Assembly: GCA_021904315.1 (NCBI GenBank)
Contig: CM038922.1
Coordinates: 6,237,347 to 6,301,346 of the forward strand
Direction of reading: 5' to 3'
Source: Sphagnum magellanicum
Lineage: Eukaryota; Streptophyta; Sphagnopsida; Sphagnales; Sphagnaceae
Length of the DNA stretch: 64,000 nt
A program made the translations under genes and the position numbers. The notes beneath the pieces were generated by a model. The model was not told where the DNA came from. It saw only the letters and a program-made list of their open reading frames with translations, and searched no databases. This document shows, in pieces, positions 48,518 through 61,395 of the stretch (the stretch's first letter is position 1; every line of letters begins with the position of its first letter).

Positions 48518-50423
48518 TAGTCACTCAGCATGTTTTGGCCAGAGTGGCACAGGTTTGAGATTGATGGACGATTCGGTAAATAAAACATGTAAATTTTTTT
48601 ATTTGTCAACAGTGATATATTAGGACATTAGCTAGGAATTTTCTTGTGGCCAGCAGGACCAATTGCAAACTATTTTCTGAAGCTCATGAGGGAACAGGTC
48701 CTTAACCTGTGAATGATGTTGGTACTAGAAATCCCTTTGATCAATTCCTGAGAGTGGAAGGGAACTTGCAATAGTGAAATCTCAACTTTGCAAAGAATGC
48801 CTCTGGCCTCTAGCAATGCATTGACAACTAAAACTACACACATTTTGATGCTTCTGCTTATAATGAGGACTGAAGCCCAGCCAATTTTGCAATATATTGT
48901 CTACAAATTTCGAGTCCTGAGTTTTTTCCTGAAATTTTCAGTGTGTGCAGTTGTCACCTTAGTCGATCACTAGGTAAATCATCAGTGTTGCAAACAGGGT
49001 TGGGGTGTTAGGAGTTGGTCATATGTTGCCTTGCTTGATAACTTGGGTGTGAGTAAAATGTTCCATAGAACAAAGGTGGCCATAATAAGTTCATGATTTG
49101 TTATTTTTGGACTCACAAAACGTGGTTCTTTTGCTTGTTACCCATATAATTTTGAACCTTGGAACATATGTTCTCGTCTCAACCAAAACAAAACCAAATA
49201 TTTCTATCATGCCCATAATATAGCACAATAGAAATTATTGCAAGGACTTGAACATGCACTGTACTAGATTTTGTCCAAAGGCATGGGTGAAAGTGGCCTG
49301 CTTATAAACAAAAGCAAATTCTATGTCCTATTGAGATGTGGCACAAATGTAAAAATAATCCATAACTAATAATGAAAATATATGCACTATTAAGACACAT
49401 TTTTACTATCACTGTTCCGATTTACTTGGGAATGGCCAACATGAATGTCATGAATGCCTTTCAGAACATTGATAAAAATCATATGAACAACAATTGCCAC
49501 AGTTAACAAAATTTGTCAACAAATAATGGTTCTAAGAAGTTAGATTTGCAGGGTTTAGGGTTGATTCCAATCTCCCACTTCCCCCCACATGAATTTTATT
49601 TTCTTTCCAAAAAAGTGAAAGGTTCCCAACACTGTCTAGATGATTTATGTTAGCAGTACTCCTTTGACCCATCACCAGAAACATATCTGTAGTCATACCA
49701 CAATCTGACATTCCATGTTAGTAAGTCTGTAGTAAAGTGTGTACACTGAAATCAAAATTCTTTGTAACCAAGTATGGAAGTCATCTTGTGTTGTATAGAT
49801 GTAGTGTTTGGTTCAGTAACCAGGACAGACCAAGAGAACTTGCTGACAACAGAACTGGGCTCACAAGTTTCAGCAGAGGTAAGGATTAGTGACTTATACC
49901 AGCAAAGATGGGCAGTCTCCAGTTGTGGTACTTCCTGTACCCCTAGCTTTGGTGCCCTCTTCCATCTGCTGTATTTGGTTTCCTGTCTTCTTGCTTATAT
50001 TGTCAGTTGTCTATGTTAGCTAGTCCCTGCTGCCTCCTACATGATGTTTGCTCAGTTGAGATCATGCTACTGGTGTGAATTCCATTGGGACTTCTTGTAA
50101 AGATAGGAGGATCTGCTTGACATATCTTTCTTTCAAAGAGACAAAATCAGAATGCAACCACAAAAATACTGAGCAGTATATTTGGCAAAGTTGAACCTAG
50201 AAACTCTCCGGAAAAGAATAAAAGAAACAGCTTTGCTCTCCAACTATCCAAGGCAGCAAGAATATGGCCCAAGAATGAAGTGGACCAGAGGGCCAAAGAA
50301 CTACATCATGTCAAAGTCAACAGTTATCACAACACTGCTTTTCAACATCACAAACAGATTGAATGGTTTACTGTACACGTCACCAAGTAGTAAACCTTTA
50401 ATGGAAGCCTTCAGTATGAGATA
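48518..50423. other. Intergenic region between convergent genes
   Basis: It lies between the end of the Rab3GAP2-like gene and the end of the bL35m gene, so it must hold both 3' UTRs. Plus-strand frames of 60-80 codons at 48,788, 49,774 and 50,182 are not recognisable. A TTTAGGGTT word lies at 49,555. If the Rab3GAP2-like transcript has further exons they would lie here, but none was recognised. Confidence 0.4.
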
Positions 50424-52050
50424 TTAACCAAGAAAATTCAGCTTCTTCATAACTGTGGCAAGTGCATGGGGAGCAACTGATGGTCGCCTAAGCTGTCGCT
50501 TTTGCTTATTGGTCTGCAACAAGTATAAGCATTAAACCACCATCAGAAAACTGGAAATGTTTCTGTCAATGACAAAAAAATATCAGCTTATAGACATGAG
50601 GCCGATCATTTATGATATTCAGGAAAGTGGTTCCAATGTCTTGACAGTAACACTTTCAGAACTCTACCCTCAAGATGAAACTTGATGTAAATGCCCAAAT
50701 CCTGTTCCTAGCTTCTTGGGGAGTCTCAAGGAAGTAGTGGTCATAAACTACGTCCATACCTTGGAATGGGCATTGTGCCTCTTGCCAGACCTCCATCGCT
50801 TGTAAAGCCCATTTGCTAGTGCTCTGAAGCGTTTTTTATATGACCTACAACCAGTAGAATTACTCCTCAGAAGAACAATTGCAAAAACTCTGCCTTGAAT
50901 TCAACAGCCAGCCAAAACATAATTGAGCAATAGCCTAATGTGAACTTCAAACATTTAAATGAGTACCAAGATCAATGTATGAAGAAAATTAGGAAGCCTG
51001 TTCTCATAGAAGAGCCAAAATAAAACCAACTGTAACATTCAACAGGTAAGTGATCAAAAACTCTCACGAATAGGCCTTTATTTTTGTCTTCTTCAGTTTT
51101 GTGGCAAATGCCTGCCTTTGCTGGAACTGCACACAGACAGACAGAGAAAGCATTCCCTGATCCTTTTATCATATAACCACAAATGAAAATTCAAGCATTA
51201 ATATTACTTTGCATGATCCTGCAAAACTAATTAGACTATGTAGAAAGCATCCCCTGATCCTGTCATCATATACCACAAATGCAATTCAGGCATTAACAGT
51301 ACTCTGCATGATCCTGCAACAATCCTTAGACTCCGTTGCCTAAACCTAATTCAGGAGAACAGAATGGTCATGAACATGTAGAACTATAGAACAGAACCAA
51401 ATCAATCATATGAACTGCATTGCTATAGATATATCAAAAAAGAAAAACCAATAATTTTTATTTTTTAAAATAAAAAGAAGCAGAAGACAGTACACCATAT
51501 AACATTTCAAACATTCATGAATGAATGGCAACTTCGATTGCATGGTAAATCACTATAAAGGAGAAGTTTCACATTCATTGAGCAGTGCAGCAGTTCCCTG
51601 ACTGGATAGTTTTGACCTAATTGCAGGAGAAATTATTTTCGCAGACAAACTTCTGGCGCTAAACAAAAGACAACAGCATGAGAAACTCTTTTTTTTAAAA
51701 ATTAGCAAAGAAAGGAGAGTTTCCAGGACTTAAAAGGGCAGGAAATTTAGGGTTCCAACCTGTAGAATGGAAGGAGCGACACGAGTACATTCCTGTGGCA
51801 AATGCGATGGAGTCTCTAGCTGCGTTCGAGTGAGCAATAGCTTTGAAGACCACGGATAAACGCTCATCATGGACGAGAATCCCATGCTCCCGGGCGGAAG
51901 AGAAGGCCCAACGCCGCTAGGGTTCTTCGTCACAAGACCAGGATGGACCATATTGGATGCGACGAAAGACGTTTTGAGGAGAGGAAATTGGGAGCGACCG
52001 AGAAGAAAAGGCCGCAGCAGCAACAGGCGCGGAAGCTGCCTACACGCCAT
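50424..52050 (-). CDS. bL35m: Mitochondrial large-subunit ribosomal protein bL35m
   Basis: A structural protein of the mitochondrial 50S-type ribosomal subunit. Minus-strand exons: 52,050-51,760 (end uncertain); 51,658-51,617; 50,844-50,760; 50,513-50,424. Exons 2-4 join in frame to read ARSLSAKIISPAI, R, SYKKRFRALANGLYKRW, then RSGKRHNAHSK, TNKQKRQLRRPS and a C-terminal VMKKLNFLG. Plant mitochondrial bL35 shows the same KSRFK-type start, GKRHNAH core, KRRLR-type basic run and VMKKLNF end. Exon 1 starts at MACRQLPRLLLLRPFLL, an Arg/Leu-rich, acid-free stretch like a mitochondrial presequence. The obvious exon 1 donor (CAG/GTTGG) leaves phase 0, while exon 2 needs phase 2. The true exon 1 end is therefore different, or a frameshift exists. 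It converges on the Rab3GAP2-like gene. Confidence 0.8.
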
Positions 52051-52271
52051 GTTTATGACCTCCGTGGGGGGCACAGATTATCGCACCATTCCTTCCTGCT
52101 GTCCAGCCCTTCCACTCTTGCCTTTCTTTGTGTGAGCTGGGAAAACATGCTCAACGCACGGCGCACTCTCTGAAACCAGGATTAGGGTGTGAAGCTCGTG
52201 CTCAACATCCCCCCCCCCCCAAATGGGATGTTAAAGCCTTAAGGATGAATGTGGTGTGTGGATGGAAAAAA

Positions 52272-52495
52272 AGATGCCTTGCCATTTACATTCAAAAAAG
52301 AAGAATTATGGAAATTCAAATATTTCACCATGCAAAAAATATACCTAATCTTCAAAAAAATCCTTCTAAAACAAACCAAAATCCTTCAAGATATTATTAT
52401 AACTCTATAATAACTAATCTCAAGTTTCAACACGAGCCTAAATATCATCTTTCAAAAATCCTCATATTAAAAAATAGATCTATTATTTAATATTA
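52272..52495 (+). repeat. Dispersed repeat R1, truncated copy D
   Basis: It begins at GATGCCTTGCCATTTACATTCA and follows copies B and C through CTCAAGTTTCAACACGAGCC and CCTCATATTAAAAAATAGA. It then stops before the 3' part with the terminal hairpin. It sits about 220 bp upstream of the bL35m start codon, with a C-run (52,209-52,220) just before it. Confidence 0.75.
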
Positions 52496-53450
52496 TCGAG
52501 ATTTTTCAAAATTCATTGTTGTTTTTTTAAATCAAAAATTATATTTTACTACCTTGAAATTGGACCTAAGTTAGTACTCACTTGGTCATTTTGACTACAA
52601 TTTCATACCACATCATCCCCTTACCATACTTGATGTGGTGGGCTCATAAATAAAATTGTGTTTTCTTCTTCTTCTCTCTCTCTCTCTATTGTATCATCTA
52701 AGCAAACCCACCAAACTAAAGATTTGCAAATGTGTTTGTTGCATTTAAACTTGTGTGTTAATAACAAGGTTGAAAAGAATTATGAAAAAATGATGAAGCC
52801 ATTAAAGTTAGCAAGCATTTATGGACTATAATGATCATGCTAAACCACTACTAAGCAATAGACAAAACATTTTTTATATTTTTTGTAATATCTTTTATAG
52901 ATCACATTGAGAATCACATCATTGATTCACAAGGGCAAAAAAAACATCTTTCCAAGTATGTGCATACCTACTTGGGGCTTGAAAAATTAGATGCATCATC
53001 TACAAAAGAAAACAAGAAGCTTCATGGATCCAAGTTGATGATATAGAATTACATTACTATTCTTTTCAAATTGCAACAACCACATATTGATTTGAGACGG
53101 GTATGTTAATAAAAGGGAAGAGTTGTGGAACAAATGAGACAATTGCACAATGCCCATCTTGAGTATTTGCATTGTCATGAGTTGAATGGCAATTGAATTT
53201 ACAAACAAATCCACAATTTGTTTCAAACTTGTAATATGTCAAGTCTTTTTACTTTGAGTCTAGAAATTTTATTTTGGATCATCATCATTAAATCATTATT
53301 GAATTTTTATGGGTATTTAGTTGACTATGCTATTTAGCTAATTGTCAATAAGGGAAAACATTATTTAGGCTAAAATGGACGCTTTATCTAAAGGAAGAGA
53401 AGAAATGAAAAACCATGTTGAACATTTCAATCACCTTGTCTAAATTAATG
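52496..53450. other. AT-rich spacer, no gene seen
   Basis: A CT dinucleotide run lies at 52,676-52,686. No reading frame resembles a known protein. Confidence 0.45.
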
Positions 53451-54240
53451 TGTAACCCGAAATTAGGTTACATCAGACTCCTGGATGTCACTGATCAGGG
53501 AAGTTAGGTCGTTTGTTAATTAAGCCGTTGGTTTCTATGACGGCTGCTTTTACATGAGAAGCTTTGTTGGATTGGGGGGAGGAGTTGTACTGAGGAATTT
53601 TGCATGACGGCTGCACTGAATGGGTATGGAACTTGAATGACGGCTCCAAATTATGACTAAGGTCGGCAATGCAATTATGGAGAATGGCGGCTTGGAGCGT
53701 GAGGGAGGCGGCACTGGAGTATGGGAGAAGCTTCTAGAAGGAGCCAACGAAAAGCAGAAGAAAAGATCAGGAGGGCTGTGTTTTTGGGAAGGAGAGTAGT
53801 TCTTGTCTTGGGAGTTAGGCAGCTGATAGTTAGGAGGCTGGTGAGAGGAGTTCAGCTGAGTTTTGAGACTTTTCCGCTGCGTCTAATGTGTAGTTGAGCT
53901 CTAGTTGCTGAACTGAATGAGAGGAATCAAGAAAAATGAAGAACAATATGTGAGGAACCATCATGACCCTCTTCTTTTTGCATCAGAGCTTCTAAGGGCC
54001 AGAATTGCTTGAGCTCTCGAGGATGTACATATTTTGTGGATAAGAAATGAAGAATTTCCTTGGAATTATATCAGTGAAGAGATGCATGACCGGAAGTGTG
54101 TGTTGTTGAATTGCTGCGTCGTTGGGTCAGTCGGTCTGTGAATCGTTAAGGAATCAAGGAGAGCAGGAAGCCAGTTTGAGTCTTGGAGATTGTTGAGCTA
54201 TCAACTGATGTGAAATCGATCTACGTCAGGGTTCACATCA
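53451..54240 (+). mobile_element. LTR-like end with primer-binding-like site
   Basis: A GC-richer block starts abruptly with TG inside a short palindrome (TGTAACC/GGTTACA, 53,451-53,472). It contains four TGACGGCT-type words (53,537-53,690). About 525 bp in, it reaches TTTTTGCATCAGAGCTTCTA (53,975-53,994), close to the TGGTATCAGAGC initiator-Met primer-binding site of many plant LTR elements. About 250 bp of leader-like sequence follows, then AT-rich DNA resumes. No gag, pol or second LTR is present, so it would be a truncated or recombined remnant. The LTR reading is inference. Confidence 0.4.
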
Positions 54241-56123
54241 GATAGTGTATGCGATGTCTATTTTTATAGGACCCTCTTCTTTTCGGCTACAAATGATCTT
54301 TTTGACATGTTGTGGAATTGCAACTTTTGTCCATAATATAAATATATTTCTAAGGACATAAATCAAAACACAAACATTAATGTCTAGAGTGCCAAATTAT
54401 GTCATTTTTTAACACCATTATATGACATAATTTCATGATGATAATCTTAGATTCATAATAATGACAAAAAATGTGTTTGATCAACATGAATGTTTTTTAA
54501 TAAAATCTTTGAATATGCCACCCCATCATTAATTTCTTGGATTTGTCTCACCTTTCCCATTATGTTAGGTGTGTTGCCTAGCGTGCCCTAATAGGCTCTC
54601 TAGTAATACCTTGTTGGGTGGGGCTTGAATATTCCATAGTTGCATAACAAAATATATGGTGAAAGTTTATGTTATTATGCTACCATTTCCCCTCAAAGTG
54701 AAAAACATTAAGCAAAATTAAAATAAAAGTATTTATTTTCTTTCAAAGTGCAAAACATGAAGCAAAATGAAAACAAAGATAGTTGGTTGCAATTTAATGC
54801 TAACAACAAATTGATGTCTCCTTGAATACTTACAACTGAAGCAACAACACAACCACATTAACCAAACAAGTGGTGAAGGTAAATATACAAATGTCTTCTC
54901 TTCTTTTGCTTTCAAAGTGCAAACCACCAAAATAAGTAAAAACAAGGTAGTTCTCCGTCCATCATATCTTCGTATAAAATGTATGGAATCAAAAAAATTA
55001 ATATGAAAATCACAAAAAAAATGTTTACTTATATGGCATTGCACAACTTGTGAAAACACAAAAAGAGGACTACTTGTAGTGAATCCTAATAATTAATTTT
55101 GAAATCCACAAATTGCCAAGGAATTTCAAGGGCATGTTCAGATTCAAATTGTTTTTTTTCATTCATTGTCCATCCACAAACTTGATGACAAAATTTGAAA
55201 AGTTTCATTCCTCTTGCATGAATAGAATAAGGTTTATACAACACAACTAATGATTTTTGCAACAATATAAAACAACTACTAGGATCTTGCCTTCCTTATC
55301 CTATTTTGTAATTGCAACATTAGTTACATATTAAAAAAAAACATATGCTACAAAAATGCAAATACTAAAATCTGAACAAACATTTATAAACATATCACAA
55401 GGTATAAAAGTTCAAGCCAAATATAACTCAAACTTTCAAACTATTATCCCTATATTTATTATCAAAAAAAAATTATTTCATAAATGTTATTTAAACAAGT
55501 GGAATTGAACATTGTGGCAACAACAATGTGGAAAAATAAACAAACAAAGAATGATTATTATGGAACTAAAAATTGTAGCAATAACATTTTTTTTTATAAA
55601 TAACATAAGATGGGAATTAAGAATAGCAAAATTCAGAATTGTAATACACCTTAGAGAAACAAGTTGGTTTCAATTTTTGAAATTAACAATTGTAGTAAAA
55701 AACAATAGTTTGGAAAAATAAGTAATTAATGAATAAATATTGTGTAATCATTATTACAAATCATGGCTTCTCAAAACACCCAACTTTACTACCTTGTCCA
55801 TTTTGACCCAAAAAATGGTCAATTGGATTGAGGTCTTAGTTGTTGTAATGACATTTTTTTTTGACTAGTTCAAATTGAATAAACTAACTTTTAGATTACT
55901 TGGTCAAATGTGACATTTAGTCAAATAAGATAGAAAAATGAACATCTCTAATATGAAAAAAGGTTTAGTCAAATGGGACATTTAATTTTCTTAAACCATA
56001 TTTATAATTAAATTAATATAAATTTTAATTATTTATGTTTGTTTTGATTGGTCAACTTGATCTATGACAATTTAACTATAATTCAAAATGAATAATAGAT
56101 TGATTCAATAAATAGGTAGGTTA
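54241..56123. other. AT-rich spacer, no gene seen
   Basis: A phrase with CTTTCAAAGTGCAAA recurs near 54,740 and 54,909, marking a local duplication. Reading frames of 70-108 codons show no recognisable motif. Confidence 0.4.
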
Positions 56124-58496
56124 CACTATGAAAAAATATAAGGTTTTACAATTGGGCTTGTAATTGGGTTTTCCAATTGCAACGGACACTTGCAACTCAT
56201 CGTATTTATACAACCTTGAATGCTAACAAACAAGTTGCAGCAAACACCCTATGTTGTATACAATATTATACATACAATGTAACTCACATGCAACTATATT
56301 ACAACTAATCTTCACGCACATTCCAACATGGCGAACGAAAGGCCAATGTGGTTTTTCATCCATTAGATAAATGGATTCTAAATGTCCTTATCTTTTACAA
56401 ATTATTTACAACTATTTTATAACTAGTCTAACGAATATATATTTTAATTATTTCATTCATCCATTTGAACAATGAATTTTGTTCCTATCCTTTGCAACTA
56501 ATTTACAACTAAAAATGAAATGAAAATAGAAAATTTAATGATTAATTTGCAACTAGGTTTTAAGTTTGGGTTTTAAAGCAATTGTATGGTAGTTGAGTTT
56601 AGTAATACTAGACAATTAAATTGCAACTTACAATGCAATTATACAAACTTCACACAACCATTATCATGTTGTCCTAATTATAATATATAATGTTGAATTG
56701 CATTGAACATCACTATTTATAAACATGAAATGGATTTGAAACTTTATATAGATTTACATTCCATGTTGAAGAATAAATTACAAAAAAAAAATTTTTAAGT
56801 TTTTATCAAAAGACAATTTAACTATGAATCTAAATATAATGCCGAGCTATTTATAACAAGCATTTTTCTTTATGTAAACAAAAGGTCATATCATAAAAAC
56901 GATGACCCATAACAATCAAATATTGTCATCTAAAACATTATGTTTCATAAATGAATGTTTTCTTCTATTTTTGTTGAAATGGAACTTGAGCCATGCAATT
57001 TTTTCAATTCATTTTATTTGCTTGGAATATGCCATGTTATGATATTAGTTCCACATGTGAAATGAAATCAATAGCATATCATAACATTGCAATGTCAAAT
57101 AAATCTGAATAATCTTTTCAACTTGAATAAAACTAGTTTACAACTATATTGCCACTAACATGCAACTTATTTGTCACTAAAATGCAACATATGTAGAACA
57201 TTGATATAAATTAAACTATAATTTGTACACTTGTAAATAGAATCAAATATTGTGCTTACAATTAGGTGAATTGAATTATAATTTAAATAATTTTGAAATA
57301 ATCTTACCTTATACACATAATTTTGATGTTGATAGATTGAAACATAATGAAAGTTCAACCTTATAACATAAAAACAACAAAAGTCATCACAAATGTTCAA
57401 ACATAAAACAAGACATAGGTAACATGATTTATCATTAAAAAATCACCTTTCATGAATCTCTCATTGTTATAAGTTAAACTATACTTATACAATCAACTTC
57501 TAAATAAAATGGAATATATTTTCACATCATTTTTCTTTAATATATGCAAAAAAATAAAAGACCAATAATCATAAACCTTCAACATCCAAAAGCAAAAACC
57601 TTCAACATCTAAGAGTAAGAGCAAAAACCTTCAACATCTTAAAACAAAAATAAAAACCTTCAATATCCAAGAGTAAGAACAAGAATTTTCAACATCTAAA
57701 ACCAAAAATAAAAACTTTGAACATCCAAAAGTAAAAGTAAGAACCTTCAACATCCAAAAATGTGAACAAGATTCTTCAACATTCAAAACAAACAACCAAA
57801 ACCTTCAACATTCAAAAGTAAGACCAAAAACCTTCAACCTTTCTAAGAACAATGGTCAGAACCTTCGACCTCCAAGAACAAAAACAAAAGCCTTCAACCT
57901 CTTTAAGAGCAAAAACAAAATCCTTCAACCTCTAAGAGCAAAAACAAAGACCCATAAACATAAAGGTCATTGATGCATTGGGGCAGATCTATTGATATAC
58001 TACCATGTGTCACTTGTTTAAAGGTTTCCCACCCAAATTTTAAATCTTTAAATTTCAAATTTTAAGTTAAAATACAATTGCATATTAGTTACAAACAAGT
58101 TGAAATGTCATATATATTGGGCGGTGGAAATGTATACATGTGGAATGATCATATGTGTTACTCAAGGTCGAATATTTGTTGCAAAATAGTTGTTGATTAG
58201 TAATTAAATTTATCCTGGTTGTGATGTAGTTGTTACATGCAACTAAAGTGTAATTTATCAACAAAGTCAAACATGCTTAACAACAACCATATATATATTG
58301 TGTACATTATATTATATAAATATACATATTGCAATTAATTTGTAACTATAATACAATTCCTTGATTTTTTAATGTGGCATTTTATTTATTAATTTGTTAT
58401 ATTTCCATGGGACAATTGTATGCAGTTATATATTAGTTGTTTTGGAGCTTTAATTATAGGGTAATTTAGTTGTCATGGACACAATTTCTCATAGTG
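56124..58496. mobile_element. Non-autonomous CACTA (En/Spm) element 1
   Basis: The left end is CACTATGAAAAAATA and the right end is TTTCTCATAGTG, whose complement is CACTATGAGAAA. Both sides are flanked by TTA (56,121-56,123 and 58,497-58,499), the 3-bp target duplication expected of this superfamily. The subterminal 500 bp at each side are crowded with TTGCAACTA / ACAACTA words in both orientations, like CACTA subterminal repeats. No transposase was found in the 2,373 bp, so it would rely on enzyme supplied elsewhere. The flanks are TAGGTAGG-rich, so it inserted into a simple repeat. Confidence 0.75.
57576..57935 (+). repeat. Minisatellite inside CACTA element 1
   Basis: More than ten imperfect units of roughly 25-36 bp with the core CCTTCAACATC(C/T)AA, each followed by an AAAAC/AAGAGC-type spacer. 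No long frame crosses the array. It lies in the right half of the element. Confidence 0.8.
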
Positions 58497-58979
58497 TTAG
58501 GTGGTTAAGTAGGTAGTTAAGTAGTTAAACTAGGTAGGCTAGGTAGTTAAAATAGGTTAGTTGGCCTAAACACTAGAAGAAAAACATGTATTTTCAACTA
58601 CTTTTTGCAATTAAATTTTAGTCGTAAGAGACATTTTGCAACTAAAATCCTTTTAGTTGCCTAAAACAAGTCTCATGTGATAAACTAGTCGCAAATGACC
58701 AAAGGTATTGTATGAAAGAAAAAGTCAACAAATACATTTCATACTTTGACTCCATTGTATACGTATTGTCACATGCAACTAAGATACAACTATTTTGGTC
58801 ACAATTGAAGGCAAATCATGTGTTGCCACATGTTTTAATATTTGATTTTTAAAATAAAATTATTATTATTATTTTGAAATAATCTAGAACGTTCGATTCA
58901 AATACTTAAATGATTTTATATTATGACATGTGGTCCAATGTAAATATGCCACGTGACATTTTTAAAAAATAATAATTTA

Positions 58980-59200
58980 ATAAAAATATTAATATTAGGT
59001 TGGTAGGTACATAAATAGGTGCCTATAATCTTTACTTACCTACCTAGGTAAAAAAGGTAAGTAGGTAGGTTCAACTTTCCTAGGTTAAATATTTACTCAT
59101 ATAAGTAGGTAATTAAGTAGGTAGGTACATAGGTCGACCTAGATGGGTAGGTCAAACTAGGTACCTACTTAACTAGATAAGATAAGTAGGTTAGGGAAGT
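58980..59200. repeat. TAGG / CCTA tetranucleotide-rich tract
   Basis: Degenerate GTAGGTAGG and TACCTACC runs in both orientations, compositionally like the centre of the foldback at 16 kb and the insertion site of CACTA element 1. It lies inside CACTA element 2. Confidence 0.6.
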
Positions 59201-60409
59201 AAGTACTTTAGAATTGTGCATTATTTGTTTTTTTTTTTGGGTTGAACCTTTGGTTAGCTCATCCCATGTGCACAAATTTTTTAATGTGAAATTGGATGGC
59301 CACACCCCCCTTGTTTATATAGTGTTCAAAATAGGAATAAAGAACAAACAATGTGAGATAAGTTTTAAACTTATAACTTCCTTACAAATTAAGTTGTAAT
59401 TCCAAAACTTTCTTCATCCCTTACTTTCTTAGTTTTTAAATTTTAAAACAATTTAAGTACTAAATAATTAGATAATCATTAAGTTAATAATGATTAAATT
59501 TACATATATTTAAATTATAAACTATACATTACAAATATTCAATATTCATTATCAATTACTTAAATAAGCAATAACTTCTTAATATTAATAAATTAGCTAT
59601 CTAGTTATTCATAAGTTATAATACATAACTCATAATTAATTAATTAATTAAATTATTTTAAAATATTTTATTACTTTTTAAGAATCTGATCGAATTATAT
59701 ATAATATAATTAATGTAAAACTAAATTAACGACTATAATTTTAAAATTAAATATTTAAAATTTTAAAATAAAATTTTAAAATTATAAGTAATTAATTAAC
59801 AATTGTTTATTCGAAAGTAAATTCTTGCATGAATTTTTTAAAAATTATTATTCAACTAATTACACTACTTAATGTATAATTACATATTGTTGTAAAAATT
59901 ATTATAGGTCAAGTAATTTTTTTCTTTTGGTAATTATTAACTATAAACAATAATTTGTTAAACATAACATTAATTTTCATAATTACTGTAAAATTACTAT
60001 AAAATATTTATCATAGATGATAATCACAGAATTTTTGAAGATAATATTATTATATAATAATTCGTGAAATTAAAATCAGTAAAATAATTACTTTAACTAC
60101 ACTATATTTTTTCCAAATTTTTAATTTAATTTTGAAGTTATAAATTAAAGAATGTGAATAATTATGTTCAACTACAAAAAAAATTTGCACATACTAATTA
60201 ATTCTTATCTGACGTCATTACAATGATTTTAAAGTAATGTCACACTAATTTAATTAATTAATTAAATCTAATATTTAAAAATAAATTATATAATATACAA
60301 ATCTATGTTATAAAAATAATTATTTAGTGTCACTTAGATTTAATAAACATAATCATTTATAATTATTTATAAAAGTGATTTATTATGGATAACACTAGTA
60401 GAAAAAACC

Positions 60410-61395
60410 CCTGAAACTCAATCAATGATTTTTTGAATTAAAATATAAATATAAATTCCCAAAATAGTAATTCAGAATTCAAATATCAATTTTCAGATCA
60501 AATAAGTTTTTTGAAGTTAAATAACAAATTTTAGAATTGAAATGTCCATTTTAAAACTCAATTAATAATTTTATGAATTGAAATATTAATTTTGAGAATC
60601 CAAAATAATAATTTGGAATTCAAATTTCAACTTTCAAGTCAAATAATTTTTTAAAAATTAAATTTAAAACTTCAGAATTCAAATATGAAATTTCAAGTTC
60701 AAATAAAAATATTTAAAATCAAATTGCCGATTTTTAGACTCAACTTAAATTGAAATAATAATTTTTAGATTGGAAAATAATAATTTAAAATTCAAATACC
60801 AATTTTTAGATCAAATAAGTTTTTTGAATTTAAATAACAATTTTCAGAATTGAAATGTCAATTTTCATATTCAAATAACAATATTCAAAATTGAAATGTC
60901 CATTTTTAAACTCAATTACTAATTTTCAGACTTGAAGTATTATTTTTGAAAATCCAAAATAATAATTTGGAATTTAAATTTCAGGTTCGAATCAAATGAT
61001 TATTTAAAATTTAAATGAAAAATTTTCAGAACTGAAATATGAATTTTCATATTCATATAATAATATTCAAAATTAAAATGTCCATTTTTATGTTCAATTA
61101 TTAATTTTCTGAAGTGAAAATACTCATTTCTGGATTTGAAAATATGAATTTAGAATTCAAAATCAATTTTTAAATCAAATAAGTCTTTTTGAATTTAAAT
61201 TCAAAATATCATATTTAAATCAAAATTTTCAAATTTAAATAATGTTTTAAACAATTGAAATAACAATTTTCATATTCAAATATCAAGTTTCAAATTTTAA
61301 TATATTGTTTGAAAAATTTAAATAACAATTTTTATAATTGAAATATTAATTTTCAGATTTGAATAAAAAAATTCAAAGTTCAAATATTAATTTTG
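60410..61395. repeat. Degenerate long tandem repeat, about 175-bp period
   Basis: Blocks near 60,550, 60,725, 60,900 and 61,080 each run through an (A/T)CTCAATTA-type phrase, then GAATTGAAAT-like text, GAAAATCCAAAATAATAATT-like text and TTGGAATTCAAATTTCA-like text. The finer texture is a repeated AATTTTCAGAATTGAAAT-type word. It is extremely AT-rich and lies inside CACTA element 2. Confidence 0.6.
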
